In this document: positions 35,479-47,449 of the stretch, one piece after another
How positions within the stretch are numbered: position 1 is the first letter of the stretch
How the letters are laid out: every line of letters starts with the position of its first letter
Program-made: the position numbers and the translations under genes
NCBI RefSeq assembly: GCF_000002425.4
Contig: NC_037267.1
Span: 8,197,396 to 8,261,395, forward strand
Origin: Physcomitrium patens
Lineage: Eukaryota; Streptophyta; Bryopsida; Funariales; Funariaceae
DNA: 64,000 nt
Direction of reading: 5' to 3'
The notes under the pieces: model-generated
The model's database searches: none
Seen by the model: the letters and a program-made list of their open reading frames with translations, nothing else
Told to the model about the DNA's origin: nothing

Positions 35479-36515
35479 TTGAGTAATATTAGACATCTTT
35501 ATTTTCTAAGTGTTATTATAGTAGAACTTGCTGAAATGAAGAGTGCAATGGCACAAATGCAAGAGCAATTGAAGAAGTTAATGCTTGCGATGCATCAATT
35601 CAATTTACCACCACTAGGAGAAACAAGATTGGCACGATGTGAAGATATAGAAATGATTGGAGCTGCTTCAACATCTGCACCAAATCATGTCCATTTTCCT
35701 ATGGTAGAACGCCCTTCCAATATTAAAGAACCAAGAATTACTCTACTTGAGAAGTTTGATGGCACCAGATCAAAGTTTAGAAGATTTATCAATCAAGTAC
35801 AACTTGTGATTGAACTTCAACTCCAAAGCTATCCAACTCTAGGATCGCAAGTTAGATTCATTAGTACACTTCTTTCAAGTTTAATATTATTATGGTTTTC
35901 ATCTTTTTTTGAATGACAAGATCTAATATTAGATAATTTGAAGGCTTTTTTGGCAGAGTTTTGATCTATGTATGGAAAATATGATATAATTTATGTTGCA
36001 ACCAATAAGATCTATATTTTGCGACAAAGAAATTGATCAATAATGTTGTATGCTTCATAGTTTCAGCAACTTACAACTCATATCAAGTGCGATGATGCTG
36101 CACTTGTTAACCAATTTCTCTATGGATTACAATATGAGGTAAAAAAATTAATGCTCAACTTACATGATCCTCAAACATTGAATCAAGCAATTGACCTTGC
36201 TGTGAAGTGCGACAATCATCTTTTTAAATTTTGATCTGAGAACCGTACAAGTGGACTTCAACGTTACTATAATTCAATGGCAACACCAACATCTCTTCAA
36301 CACATACATTCAGAAGTAGAAGATATGCAAATTGATTTGGTACATTTCAAACTTCTTACTAAACAAGAAAAGACTTATCGTTGTTAGGGAGGATTGTGCT
36401 TATATTGTGGAGAACCTAAGTACACTGCTCAACATTGCCTAAAGAAGCAATGCAACCATAAAATAATGAGTACAGTTATCAAAGAAGATAGCATGTCAGA
36501 AAACAAATTTCTTTA
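35479..36515 (+). pseudogene. gag of chromovirus 2
   Basis: Aligned to gag of chromovirus 1 in the same register, with coiled-coil MAQMQEQLKKLM, capsid segment EKFDGTRSKFRRFI and a zinc knuckle starting CLYCGEPK near 36,397. It is broken by TGA codons at 35,914 and several later sites. The frame ends at TAG (about 36,513), matching the gag end of copy 1. Confidence 0.85.
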
Positions 36516-39500
36516 GCTACAATAGGATCCGTGTGGTTGGAACCTTATACAATGCCTAATAAAGGTCTTATTCTCTTCTTAGAATCCTCTCTATGTTTTA
36601 AAATAAATATTATTTTAGAACCTAAACATCACAAAGCCTTTACCTTGTTAGATTTAGGAGCCTCAACATGTTTCTTAGATGAAGAATTTGCTAAAAGACA
36701 TAGCATACTTTTAGTAAAGAAAACTAAATCCGTTCATGTAGAAGTCATAGATGGTCGTCCGTTGTCTTTAGGAGATGTTACTCATAAAATCCTTCCTATA
36801 GAAGTAACAACTAATGGTCATAGTAGCTTTATAATATTTAATATTATTAGATCTCATTCTAATCTAGTCATTTTAGATTTATCATGGCTAAAAAAATATA
36901 ATCCTAAAATAGATTGGACTTCTCATAGTCTTGACTTTTGTGAAAGTATAACTAAGAGCATAGACAATTAAGTAGAAAGTCATAAGTTTACTACAATTAA
37001 ACCTATATTTGTAGGTGCAAGAACTTTCTTGCATGCTACAAAAGAAGGATCACCTTGTGTCATTTATGCCACACTTGTTTCTACTAATAAAAAGACTTCA
37101 AGTGGCATTCCAAGCCAATATCAAGATTTTTAAGATATATTTGAGAAGAAAAATATAGATACTCTTCCACAACATTGTTCCTATGACTGCTCAATTGACC
37201 TTCAAGAAGGAGCACAACCGCCATTTGGACCAGTCTATAATTTATCTCAAAATGAGTTGACTGAACCAAAGGAGTATATTGAAGAGAATTTGGCCAAGAA
37301 CTTCATACGCCACTCTAAATCTCCAATAGGAGCTCCAATTTTATTTATGAAGAAAAAAGATGGATCATTGTAGATGTCTGTCAATTATCGAGGACTCAAT
37401 AAAATCACCATCAAGAACAGGTACTCGCTACCTTTGATATCTCGACTCCTTGATCAGTTGAATCAAGCTAAGATCTATACAAAAATAGATCTACGAGGAA
37501 CATATAATTTAGTACGCATCAAAAAAAGAGATGAATAGAAGATTGCGTTTCAAACAAGGTATGGATATTTTGAATACAATGTCATGCCTTTTGGACTTAC
37601 AAATACACCAGCAGCATTCCAATATCTAATGAATGATGTCTTTTGAGAGTTTTTAGATGATTTTATTATTTGTTACCTAGACGACATCTTAATCTATTCT
37701 AAAAACACAGAAGAATATGAACTTCATATTTGTCACGTATTACAAAAACTAAGAGATGCGGGACTCTATGCCAACATAGAAAAGTGTATATTTCACACTA
37801 CTCAAGTTGAATTCTTAGGATACATCATTTCAAATGATGCACTTATAATGGATCCTAAGAAAGTTCAAATTATTATAGATTGGAAGATCCCAAAAATGGT
37901 AAGAGATGTCCAATGCTTTTTGGGATTTGTCAACTACTATCGGATCTTCATCAAAGACTTCTCTCAAGTTGCAGCTCTACTTATACGTTTGACTTGTAAA
38001 GACAAACTTCAATAGAATCAAGAAGCAAAAGTAGGATTTGAAGCTTTAAAGACAACCTTTGTTTCTGTACCAATCTTGTATCGCGATAATTTTTCTAAGC
38101 AATTTTTTATAGAATCAAACGCATCAAATTTTGCTTTGGGTGTCATATTGTCACAAATGGGAACAGATGATAAATCTCATCAAACAGCTTTTCATTCCAA
38201 AAAAATTTCAGCAACCAAAATCAACCATGAGATCCACGACAAAGAACTTCTTTCAATTGTGGATTTGTTTCAAGAATGGTGCCATTATCTAGAAGGTGCT
38301 TCTAGCCTAGTCACCATATATACACATTACAAGAATCTTGAATATTTTATATTAGCACGTATTTTGAATTATTGCCAAGCCTGTTGGAATATGTCTTTGT
38401 TAAGATTCAAATTCAAGATCACTTATCGACCATGAAAACAACAAGGTTTATCAGATGCACTCTCTAGACGATCTTACTTTATATCAAAGGAAAGAGATGC
38501 TGCTTTCGATCAACAATAGACAATTCTCTTGAAGCTAGAGCATCTTCATCTTTGAGTAATGAAATCAACACTAACCATTGATTCAACTTTCATTAAGCAA
38601 GTTCAGTCAAATATGTCTTCTGATCGTCTTATTTGTGATATTAAGAAAAACCCTTCAAAGTCTCATAATACTTCCAAGTTTGAATTCAAGAATAATCTAC
38701 TATATTTTGAGGGACCCCTATATGTTCAAAAAGGTAAAGCTCGATTATGTGTTATTCAAGCTTGTCATGACTTTCCAGTAGCATGACATTTTAGATACAA
38801 TAAAACTTTGGAACTAATATTCAAGGATTTTTGGTGGCCTCAAATGTGAAAAGTAGTCAAAGATTTTGTAAAATCTTGTGATGTTTGCTCAAGATCAAAA
38901 ACTCCTCGTCATTGACCTTACAAACTTCTTCAACCATTACCCATTCTAGAACAACCATAGTCTTCTATTTCTATAGATTTCATGATAGATCTTTCAATCT
39001 CAAGTTCTTATGACTCTATATTCGTGATATTAGATCATTTTACCAAGATGGAATATTTTGTACCATGTACAAAATCCATCACATGTGAAGAAATAGCTAA
39101 GCTCTTTCTTGACAATATCTATCGCTATCATGGATTACCCAAGGATATTATATCAGATATGGAAACTCAATTTGTATCAAGATTTTGGCAGACTCTTTTC
39201 AAGATTCTAAAAGTGGATATAAAACTATTTTCGACATTCCATCCTCAAACTGATGGACAAACAGAGTGTGTTAATTAAGTTTTGGAGCAGTATTTAAGAT
39301 GTACCATCAATTACCATCAAGATGATTGGACAACTTTTTTGCCAATGGCAGAGTTTGCTTATAATAATACACTACATTCTTCTACAAAATAAACACCTTT
39401 CTTTGTCAATTATGGTTATCATCCACGACTTGATACTTTTGACTTTTCAAAAGTTGATAATCTTGTAGCAAAAGATTTGGTAATTCATTTATCAGAGCTA

Positions 39501-39995
39501 CATGCAACAATGAAGGCATAGTTAAAAGAAGCTCAAGAACAACAAAAAGTCAATGCAGATGTCTATCCAAAGAAACAACCACCATTCCATATGAAAGACA
39601 AGGTATGGTTACTTTGTCATAATATCAAGACCATTCATCCTTGTGACAAGTTGGATTGTCGAAGGCTTTGACCATTTTCTATTTTTGTATAAATCAATCT
39701 AGTTGCATATCATTTATACCTGTCGGAGTCAATGAAAATCCATCCAATATTCCACGTATCTCTTCTTGAACCATACAAGACAGTGAACATACCAAGAAGA
39801 AAATAAGCTCCACCTCCTCTTATTGAAGTGGAGAATAATGAAGAGTTCGAAGTAGAAGAAGTCTTAGATTTAAGGCGGCGTCAAAATAAATTGAAATATC
39901 TTATCCATTGGCACGGATATGATATTAGTGAATGCACATGGGAGCCAGTAAAGAATCTTACAAATGTAGTAAAGACAGTGGAGGCTTTTCACTGA
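36515..39995 (+). pseudogene. pol of chromovirus 2
   Basis: Register is -1 to gag, as in copy 1. Protease retains LLDLGAS, again with Leu in place of Ser or Thr after the catalytic Asp. Reverse transcriptase keeps YLDD near 37,675. RNase H (38,076-38,435), integrase (38,700-39,280, with NIYRYHGLPKDIISD and FHPQTDGQTE) and chromodomain (about 39,850-39,993, with IHWHGYDISECTWE) follow. Stops are frequent: for example, a TAG replaces the Arg codon after GSL in RT, and another TAG sits where copy 1 has TGG. It is non-functional. Confidence 0.9.
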
Positions 39996-40224
39996 TGACA
40001 TCCATCAAAATCAAGATGAAAACCTTCTTTATGAAAGAAACAAAATCTAAGCAAGATAACATTCTACTTTCAATCTTTATTTGTAGCTTCTTTGTAGTTG
40101 TGACATTGATGAGATGGAGAACTAATAACTAGCAGATTCGACTAAAGAGCCTTCATTTGCTAACATTACGATTGTCACAACCTTCAAGATGACACAATCA
40201 AGATGAAGATCTTTAAGAATAATA

Positions 40225-40525
40225 TATTCTTCCTTGAATGAATGGTGAAATACAACGCATTTGGTATCACGATCTTGGAAGGGACTTCCAATGTTTTGTG
40301 ATTTTACTAGAGGTAGGAGCAGCTCTTGACGGTATCCCAAATGTTTTATTTGAAGGAAGTTATGAAGGCCTCAATAACAATTAAATAACTAGGTGGTCTT
40401 CCTGCCTCGGTATGCGAGACTATCAATGGTTGAGAGGCCCTATCAATCATCTTTGAAGAGAACAATGATCAGAGTATGTGGCAAATACAATTCGTCGCAT
40501 CATAGATTTTCTTAACATATGATGA
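40225..40525 (+). pseudogene. Extra conserved frame before the 3' LTR, chromovirus 2
   Basis: Equivalent of 24,721-25,029. GEIQRIWYHD, PNVLFEGSYEGLNN and WLRGPINHL are readable, interrupted by TAA and TGA at positions where copy 1 has CAA or CGA. No known domain is recognised. Confidence 0.5.
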
Positions 40526-40563
40526 TCACTCCTCGTGGAACTCATCCATAGAAGGGAAGGTAA

Positions 40564-41122
40564 TGTCATAGACATACACATGTAAGCCAGTAATTACATA
40601 TATAAATAGGTAGAAGTAAGTAAAAAATAAATAAAAGTAAGTTAATTCTATAATATTTGCTATGGAAGCTTCCTAGAAGTTATATAGATGTTGCTTTGAC
40701 TTTGTAAGTGTCTTTAATTGACTTTTTGGATTAGAAACGTAGTTAATAAGTTAGCCATGTGCCACACGTATTGTTAGCTTGAAGACCAAACTAACTATGT
40801 GGTCCACACGTAGAAAAACTTGTCTTATAAGTCAAGGCATGTATCCTACAAAGTCAACACATATTGGAGGTCCTATAGAGCATCGCCACATAGTCCCTAG
40901 TTAGTTAGTATATATAGAGACAAGAGTGAAGCCTTCTTCACTCTTATCAACTCCTTTCTTACTTCTAGTTTAGTTTCAAGGATCTCTAATTTTCTTGTCT
41001 TTTGACAATAGCCATTATACTTTCTTTCTTAATATACATATTGAATTATTTCTATTTTGTCATCTTTCTTTGAGAGAAGTCTCACTTGTTTATTTCTTTT
41101 TATCAAGTTCTTATCCTTCACA
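40564..41122 (+). repeat. 3' LTR of chromovirus 2
   Basis: 559 bp, beginning TGTCATAGAC and ending TTCACA, followed by ATAAT. A polypurine tract GAAGGGAAGG directly precedes it (40,551-40,560). Confidence 0.93.
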
Positions 41123-42943
41123 ATAATATAGTCATATAATGTTGATATTGTAGAAATATTTCTCTACAATATTTCTAAAAAGAATATAAAAAATTATCAA
41201 AAATTATCAAAAGTTACTCCTATAACTGAAAGACAAATGAAAGGTGATGATCTTAGATTAAATAAGAAATCAAGTAATATACTTGAGATACCGCCATACT
41301 TGATATTATTCAATTAATAAATTTTATGCTTACTATTGAGTCTGCTTCATAGAAACCTATTGAAGGTTATATGTACATAAATTCTATGGTACATTAAAAG
41401 GAGAAAATGAACCTACTAAGTGCATCTTCAATTCTACTTCAAGGCATGAAGAGTTGAATTCTACAAATTTAGAAGTCAAGGTGCTTACAAACAAAGCCAC
41501 AATCTTAGAATTTAGAGGAAATTCAGCTCTTGCATCAAGTGTACTTAAGAGATATAACCAACCTACATACTATCTTTTATATCTCCTTGAAAAAGGCTTG
41601 AATACACAAACAATAACAACAAAATTATAAAAATGGGCTCAATATAAAGAATAGGATTGAATAGATTGGAATGGGGTTTAAAAGGTCAAAACAAGATAGA
41701 AGATGAAAACATGGAAAATTAAGATGTATGACAAGAAGGTGCAATAATGTTCAGGATTTATTGATCTAGTAAGAATCTAGATCACTTTAACATTGTCCTA
41801 TACATACATACAAATATATAAATAAAAAAATTATTCACTCTATATAATATCTATTATCTCAAAAATTAAACATCATATACATATATATATATATATATAT
41901 ATAATTTATTTAAAATATATATTAACTTCTAAGATTATTTTTTGTAATATGATTCTTTTAATTAAATATATATTTTAATTTTTTATCAAAATCTACTTGT
42001 AACTTAGGATCCCACCTTTCTCTAATTCTATTGTAAACCAATCTAAAAAATTACAAATTGTTTTTTAATTCTAAGCTAAATTCTCACCTTAAACAAGTCA
42101 ATATCTTTGTAGATTCTAAAGTCCCAGTAAATACTGAATATTTAACAAATACTAAATCCTAAACAAATTCCAATTTCTTTTCAAACTTCATTAGTAGTTA
42201 ATTTTGAATCCTAACTTCTAAAAAGCGTACATCTAAAACAGCCTCATATTCCAAGTTTATGCTAAGGCTAAACAAATTTAAACAATGTAGCAAACATACA
42301 AAAACAGTGCCGACAACGTGAGAGTTCTCACCAAAGCTGGATTTAAAATCTTCTATGAAATCGAATTCAATTGCAGGCAATCCCGTTAATGATACTCAAG
42401 ATTTCATCATAAGCCATTCATGACGAGTCACGCCATAAAATTACAACACTATGGCTTGGCTACGATTAGCTTTCCCAAGGTTGGAAAATCGTCTCCACAG
42501 CAGGGCTAGCATCTATGTTTGTATAAGGAAGGCAAATATACATAAAATTATTCTACCACGGTAATCAGTTGCAACAAAATGCGTTGCTACACCTATGTGT
42601 GGAGGCGGCGCAGACCTTGCTCTCCTGCGGTTATGGACAGAGGTGAGGCACTAAGATAAAGAATCACCTCTCCAGATGAAGGACCTTTCCTTGTTTGACG
42701 GCTTGGGATGACACCCACACTTTAGCGCGATGTATGAGCGAGAACCCTGTGCACAGATCAAAGCATCGTTTAGAAAACAGCATATTGCTGGATGTGTAGT
42801 GATACGTTTCACAAGGCTGGCCTAACCTGACTACTCAGCGACGCAATTCAAACTACGAGAATTCAGGGTGGCTGACGTTGGCAAGAAATACTGCCTAAGC
42901 TCGGACTGTAATGGCGATATACCCGCACCGAAAAAACACATGC
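41123..42943. other. Transition from repeat DNA to the gene island
   Basis: AT-rich DNA continues to about 42,280, with a 10-bp-arm inverted repeat at 41,145-41,172 (ATATTGTAGA / TCTACAATAT) and an AT array near 41,880-41,903. Composition then changes abruptly. From about 42,300 to 42,943 the sequence is of ordinary genic composition and probably contains the 3' untranslated region of the TANGLED1-like gene. No separate gene is supported. Confidence 0.6.
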
Positions 42944-45708
42944 TCAAAACGAAGAAACACGGAGAATACCTGGACTTTTTCGTGACAGACTGCGGTTGGG
43001 AGTGGGTGTACTCGACATGTTCCGCAGGAACGATGCGGCGACGGGCACGCATGGTACCTGGATGTTTTCCTTGACAGAGTTATCAACAGAACTGCCGTAC
43101 ATGGAACAGGCAAAAGGTCTGCTAGGTTTATGTCCGGGAATCTCCGCCTTAGCAGAGGCGTTGGCATGAGAGTGAGATGCTCTGCATAGAAAGTCTTCTG
43201 CTAGTTTGTTAGACCTATCCATCACAACAGGCCTATTCGAGACGCTGGTATTTACATCCAATGGCATCAACTTCCTTGAGGGTTGGTCCGAAAGCACAAC
43301 CGGAGTGGCTGGAAGATGAGATGGAGACTTTATTTGGAGGAGGTCAAGCATAGTCACTGTGGAACTCTTCTGGGGTCCACCCACGGACGCCATCTCGACG
43401 TGTCGTACGGCCCGGGTCATGGCAGCCTTTCGTGCCTTGTTTTCTCGTTTAATCGCTCTAGTGAGAACGAGAGATTTAGATGCAACCTTGGTAGGACTTT
43501 CTCTTTTGAAGGTAGTTTTGGAGATGGTTTGCAAAAGGGGGTTTGCTGATGTCGTGATGCGAAGTTTCGTTAACTCTCTTTCAGCAAGTTCAGGAGAATT
43601 TGGAAAAGGATGAGTAAGACAGCTCTTTCGCCTCCCTATTGTAGAAACAATCTTCGCAGGTGTGAGCCTGTCCGCAGAAATTCTAGGAGGGGAAAGTGAA
43701 TTCAGAGTATTTGAAAACAGCATTCCCTCAGTGTGTGTCAGCATCCAGAGTTTCATAGAGCCCCTGATTTCAGTCACAGTCATTGAGCGCCTAGGGCCTA
43801 GAAGCTCGTCGTCTGCATCATTTGCAGATTCCCTGAAACTTTTACATGGCGAGCTGAAAAGTCTTCCTCGCTTTGTTTCAGGGCTCTCTGCATTCAAACG
43901 CAGTGGTCGTGAAACGAGAGGTTTCGGTGATGAAGAATTGCTCCGGCTACAACTTTTCACTCTCCGTCCGTGTGAAGAAGCACGACCGCAATTACGCTTG
44001 TTATTATCCTTGCTCGGAGGGTCTCTTCCGCGATGTAACTTTGCGGGTGGAAACAGTTTGACAGTGACATCAGAAGGAAAACCTCCTACCTTGAACCCAC
44101 TTAAGGGTCGTAATGAGGAAGATTTGGCGCGCATGGTCTTCTGCACTTGAGCCTTGGTTGGAAACGCAATATCTCTTCCCTTGATATCTTTGCCAAACCG
44201 CTTCTCCAGCTCTGGACTCTCATCAGCAGGTTCCTGGGCCTTCCGAAGCCCGTCTTGTCTCATTTCTTCCGCACAGAACTTGGCAAATTGCTCTGTAAAT
44301 TGGCTAGCCATTAGTATCTCTGACATAACATCGAGTGCCTGGTCAGCAGGTGATGACCACTGCTTCCTCTCAGCTGAAGACGAAATGGCTGAAGTTGATG
44401 AGTTAAAAGTACTCATTATCCTAGGACGGGACACTCGAAATGAGGCAAAAGAGATAGTGACGCTAAGAGAACTAGTGTATACGAAGTACTAACGGTAGTC
44501 AGCAGGACGGAGACTCGCATTATCGCTGGCTATTATTAACTGCATCAACGCCATGGGCTCGACCGGAAACTTACTAAAGGGTTGTCAGACTGTTTCGACA
44601 ATAAGGTTCATAAAAATTATTAGAATAAAAAGGAAATATAATTAAATATTAAAGCTGGAAGAGGAAGTAAACGGCAAAACCTGTCGCTTCCGGTTGTATT
44701 TTCGACTGGACTCTGCTATCAGCCTTGTGATCATTCAGAGATATCCAACGGTGGTTATCTGAACCAAAATCATACAGACATATTGATGATTTAGATACAA
44801 TCAAGATGTCAATCCTAAAACAATAACAGAATCGTCAGCAGAAGAGTTCCGCAGGGTGGTATGTGGTGACCTTTCTGCAAATGATGTTGCTAGCAACAAT
44901 CTAAGTTGCATCACTTACTAGTGTCCACCAACGCTACAATCCAAGTCGTCATAAGATGAAGTAGAAAACTGAAGGCATAATACAATTACAATGCAAATTA
45001 CCATGACATCCAACTGGCCCAGCGTTCTTTTCTCCAAAGCGATTCGCTCCGGAGATCCAAGTGTGTTTCGAATTTACCGGACTCGAGTGTACCCTGGAAA
45101 TAGTAGTTTGGAATTTTTGAAGACGAGCAACAACCTGATCAACCTGTACCCAAGCAATCCTAAATTGGCTAAATTTCACTTCTGCAGTTGTTATCATTTA
45201 GACTGTGTCAAAGATCTATGTAATAATCTGTGTCTCGTGGAGAGAGACCTGTCGCAATCGCAAGAACAAGCTACCTCCAGGCACAAAGTTGCGATATCTA
45301 CTATATTGTCATAATGCTTTAGTCTCACTGCCAATCGACAGTCCTTTACCAGAAAGTTCTTAAGTGGAGTGTTCGCTCTTCAAAGCCAAAAGTCACCATT
45401 GAACATTGCAGAATCCTCTCCTTTTCTCTTAGTATTAAACTTGCTGACTTGCAATGGTGATCGTGTACACTTGAAATAACAGTCACTATTCTTTCACAAG
45501 AAAATGGCAGTTTAACTTCACAGGTGCGTTCAAAGGAGAGGCCTCAAAAGATAACTACACTCAAAGAATGCTCGAAGTTTAATTTGTCAAACTTCAAGAG
45601 CAGCATTTCAGTACGAACAATAGACCATACCTTTAGAACTGCTTCCATAAGTACAGGCGACGGTTGCAAGGCCAAGTTCGTCCTCGGTGGCGAATCCACT
45701 TGCGCCAT
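42944..45708 (-). CDS. TAN1: TANGLED1-like division-plane protein, 3 exons, 554 aa
   Basis: The model joins 45,708-45,631, 45,143-45,002 and 44,388-42,944 (phases 0, 1), with donors AAG|GTATGG and CATG|GTAATT and acceptors GGGTACAG and ACTTCAG; the last acceptor could instead be at 44,373. The N-terminus has VLMEAVLKVDQVVARLQKFQ, resembling the TANGLED1 motif where K-V-D is followed by a MARLQELQ-type helix. A second helix, ADQALDVMSEILMASQFTEQ (about residues 88-107), resembles the family's V-NEILQASQ segment. The rest is basic and Ser/Thr/Pro-rich, with SP sites and a C-terminal TPTPNRSLSRKSPG, as in this microtubule-binding family. Known members mark the cortical division site from the preprophase band to cytokinesis. 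Length exceeds the roughly 470 aa I recall for angiosperms. The assignment is by motif memory, not a search. Confidence 0.65.
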
Positions 45709-46560
45709 TGTTTGATCCTCAACTCAAACTATCATTTCCGGAAATAAACGCAGTTCCTCACAGAATGCTGGCCACCGAAATCCGCGTTTACGAATGCTGA
45801 AAATTCCTAGCAATAATCAAAAACATCGAGGCTCTCTTGCGCAGCAATGGATTCATACTTACGTTGACGATCGAGCCAACACATTCAAAACATGCAGAGT
45901 AGGAACTGGATGTGCCCGAATGTACGAACTTCTACTTAGCGGGCTGGTCATCTCACATATACTTCACACTTCTAAATCCCGATGACTCACCAAACTCCGA
46001 CCAAATTTCATCAATGCTCCTCGCACAGACCAGACCGTAGGGAGAGATTTAAACGCGCACGAGCAATCTCCAGCTCTAACCTCGAGAACTGCTCATGCTG
46101 CCGATGGAGCCGATAGACACGATTGATTTTCTGCACAGAACATGACGACGGGTGGATCCGCGGCCGATCCTCGCAGCTAGCTAACAGCAACTATCGCCAA
46201 CGTATACCATATCGGTGTCCGCTCACAACGGATCGATCGACAGTGGCTGCGCAGGGTGTGCAGTCAGTCTCTGGCACTGGAAACAGAGACAAAGAAATGA
46301 TGATGGTGAAGCAATCCTGCATGGTATGAAAAGAAATCGTCGCTGGGCTGCGAGACGTTGGCAACGGGAACGACGAGTAATAAAGTCCCGAGACAAATCG
46401 AAAAGGCAACGAGTGCGTATTTCAACCGCAATCAGTCTTCGGTGGGGTTGGACTTGAATGATGACCGATATGGATGAATGTACAGGATGAGAAACACCAT
46501 CGGCGGTATTCAGTTCACACAAATATGCTTCATGTGGCAATTTTATTCGTAATGTAGACT
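45709..46560. promoter_or_regulatory. Upstream region of the TANGLED1-like gene
   Basis: This is genic-composition DNA upstream of the minus-strand ATG at 45,708. It probably holds the 5' leader and promoter. The short frames on both strands (for example 46,123-46,540) have no motif and overlap each other in opposing frames. No TATA box could be assigned with confidence. Confidence 0.4.
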
Positions 46561-47449
46561 ATGATGTGGGTACACCTTCAAAATGGTCATTCTATATATA
46601 TATATATATAGATAGATATGAGATATTGTTAATTCGTATATTTATTCAAAACATTGACTTGGTATTTATGTTTTAATTCTGAAAACAAACTTACGGCATA
46701 GTTGGCTTTTTATTTTATTTTTTATTAAATAATTTCTAACAAAAACTAATGGTATTCAAACTAAATAAGATTGATTTTTTCTTCATTTGAATGAGTTTTT
46801 GGATTTAAAAAGAAATAACATAATCAATTTCTACAACTTTCATATTTTATTCTTTATGTCATTATTGTTAGAAAATTTATTATTTTTATATGATGGTGTT
46901 TTTAAGATGATAACCCGTTCTAAGATACTAATGTAAAGGAAAGAAAACAGAAAAAGAAAAAGAAAAACTGTATCATACTTAGTCACAAACATCATTTTTT
47001 TGCATATTAAAGGCCATATATAAAACATAGCATGCATCATTGATTGCAGTAAATTAATATACTTATATAATACATTAAATCAATTCTAGTTCAAAACTAT
47101 GTTCATTTATTCATTCATTTAATTAACTATCTTGATGGAACATGATCCTCCACTCCATCCCAAATTGTTGGGCAGTCGAGAGGACGCACATTCTATATTG
47201 TTGTAGGTCTTCATAGACTGAAGATATGTGGTTTATTAGGAAGTCATTCATGATGCAGTAGATCGAAAAGATCGACTGCTCACGGAAACCAAGCACTAGC
47301 AATAACTTCTGCCTATTCGTCTCTGTGCACACAAATCAGGCATGTTATCAAGTTTTTGAGATATCATCCACTTTGTAGCAGTGCAGTGTGTCCAAGGTAT
47401 CAAGGTATGAAGCGCTGACATGAAACCAGATTATCCCATCAGTGATTAA
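46561..47449. other. AT-rich spacer and 3' flank of the next gene
   Basis: A short AT array (46,594-46,611) and AT-rich DNA extend to about 47,100. From 47,123 to 47,332 a minus frame is open for 69 codons after a good acceptor (GTGTGCACAG). It could be a 3' untranslated or alternative exon of the 47,450-49,197 gene, but the main model ends before it. Confidence 0.45.

Larger units (their letters stand above)
34746..41122 (+). mobile_element. Chromovirus 2: Ty3/gypsy LTR retrotransposon with chromodomain, decayed
   Basis: The element is 6,377 bp long with two 559-bp LTRs (34,746-35,304 and 40,564-41,122) and a perfect 5-base target duplication ATAAT at 34,741-34,745 and 41,123-41,127. Layout, LTR starts, primer-site-like word and polypurine tract are as in chromovirus 1, so they are one family. 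It is more heavily broken than copy 1, with stops of the same C-to-T and G-to-A kind on both strands. It is not autonomous. Confidence 0.95.

Noticed and set aside
43662..44150. + strand open frame of 162 codons
   Set aside because: Antisense to the large exon of the TANGLED1-like gene, with no motif of its own.
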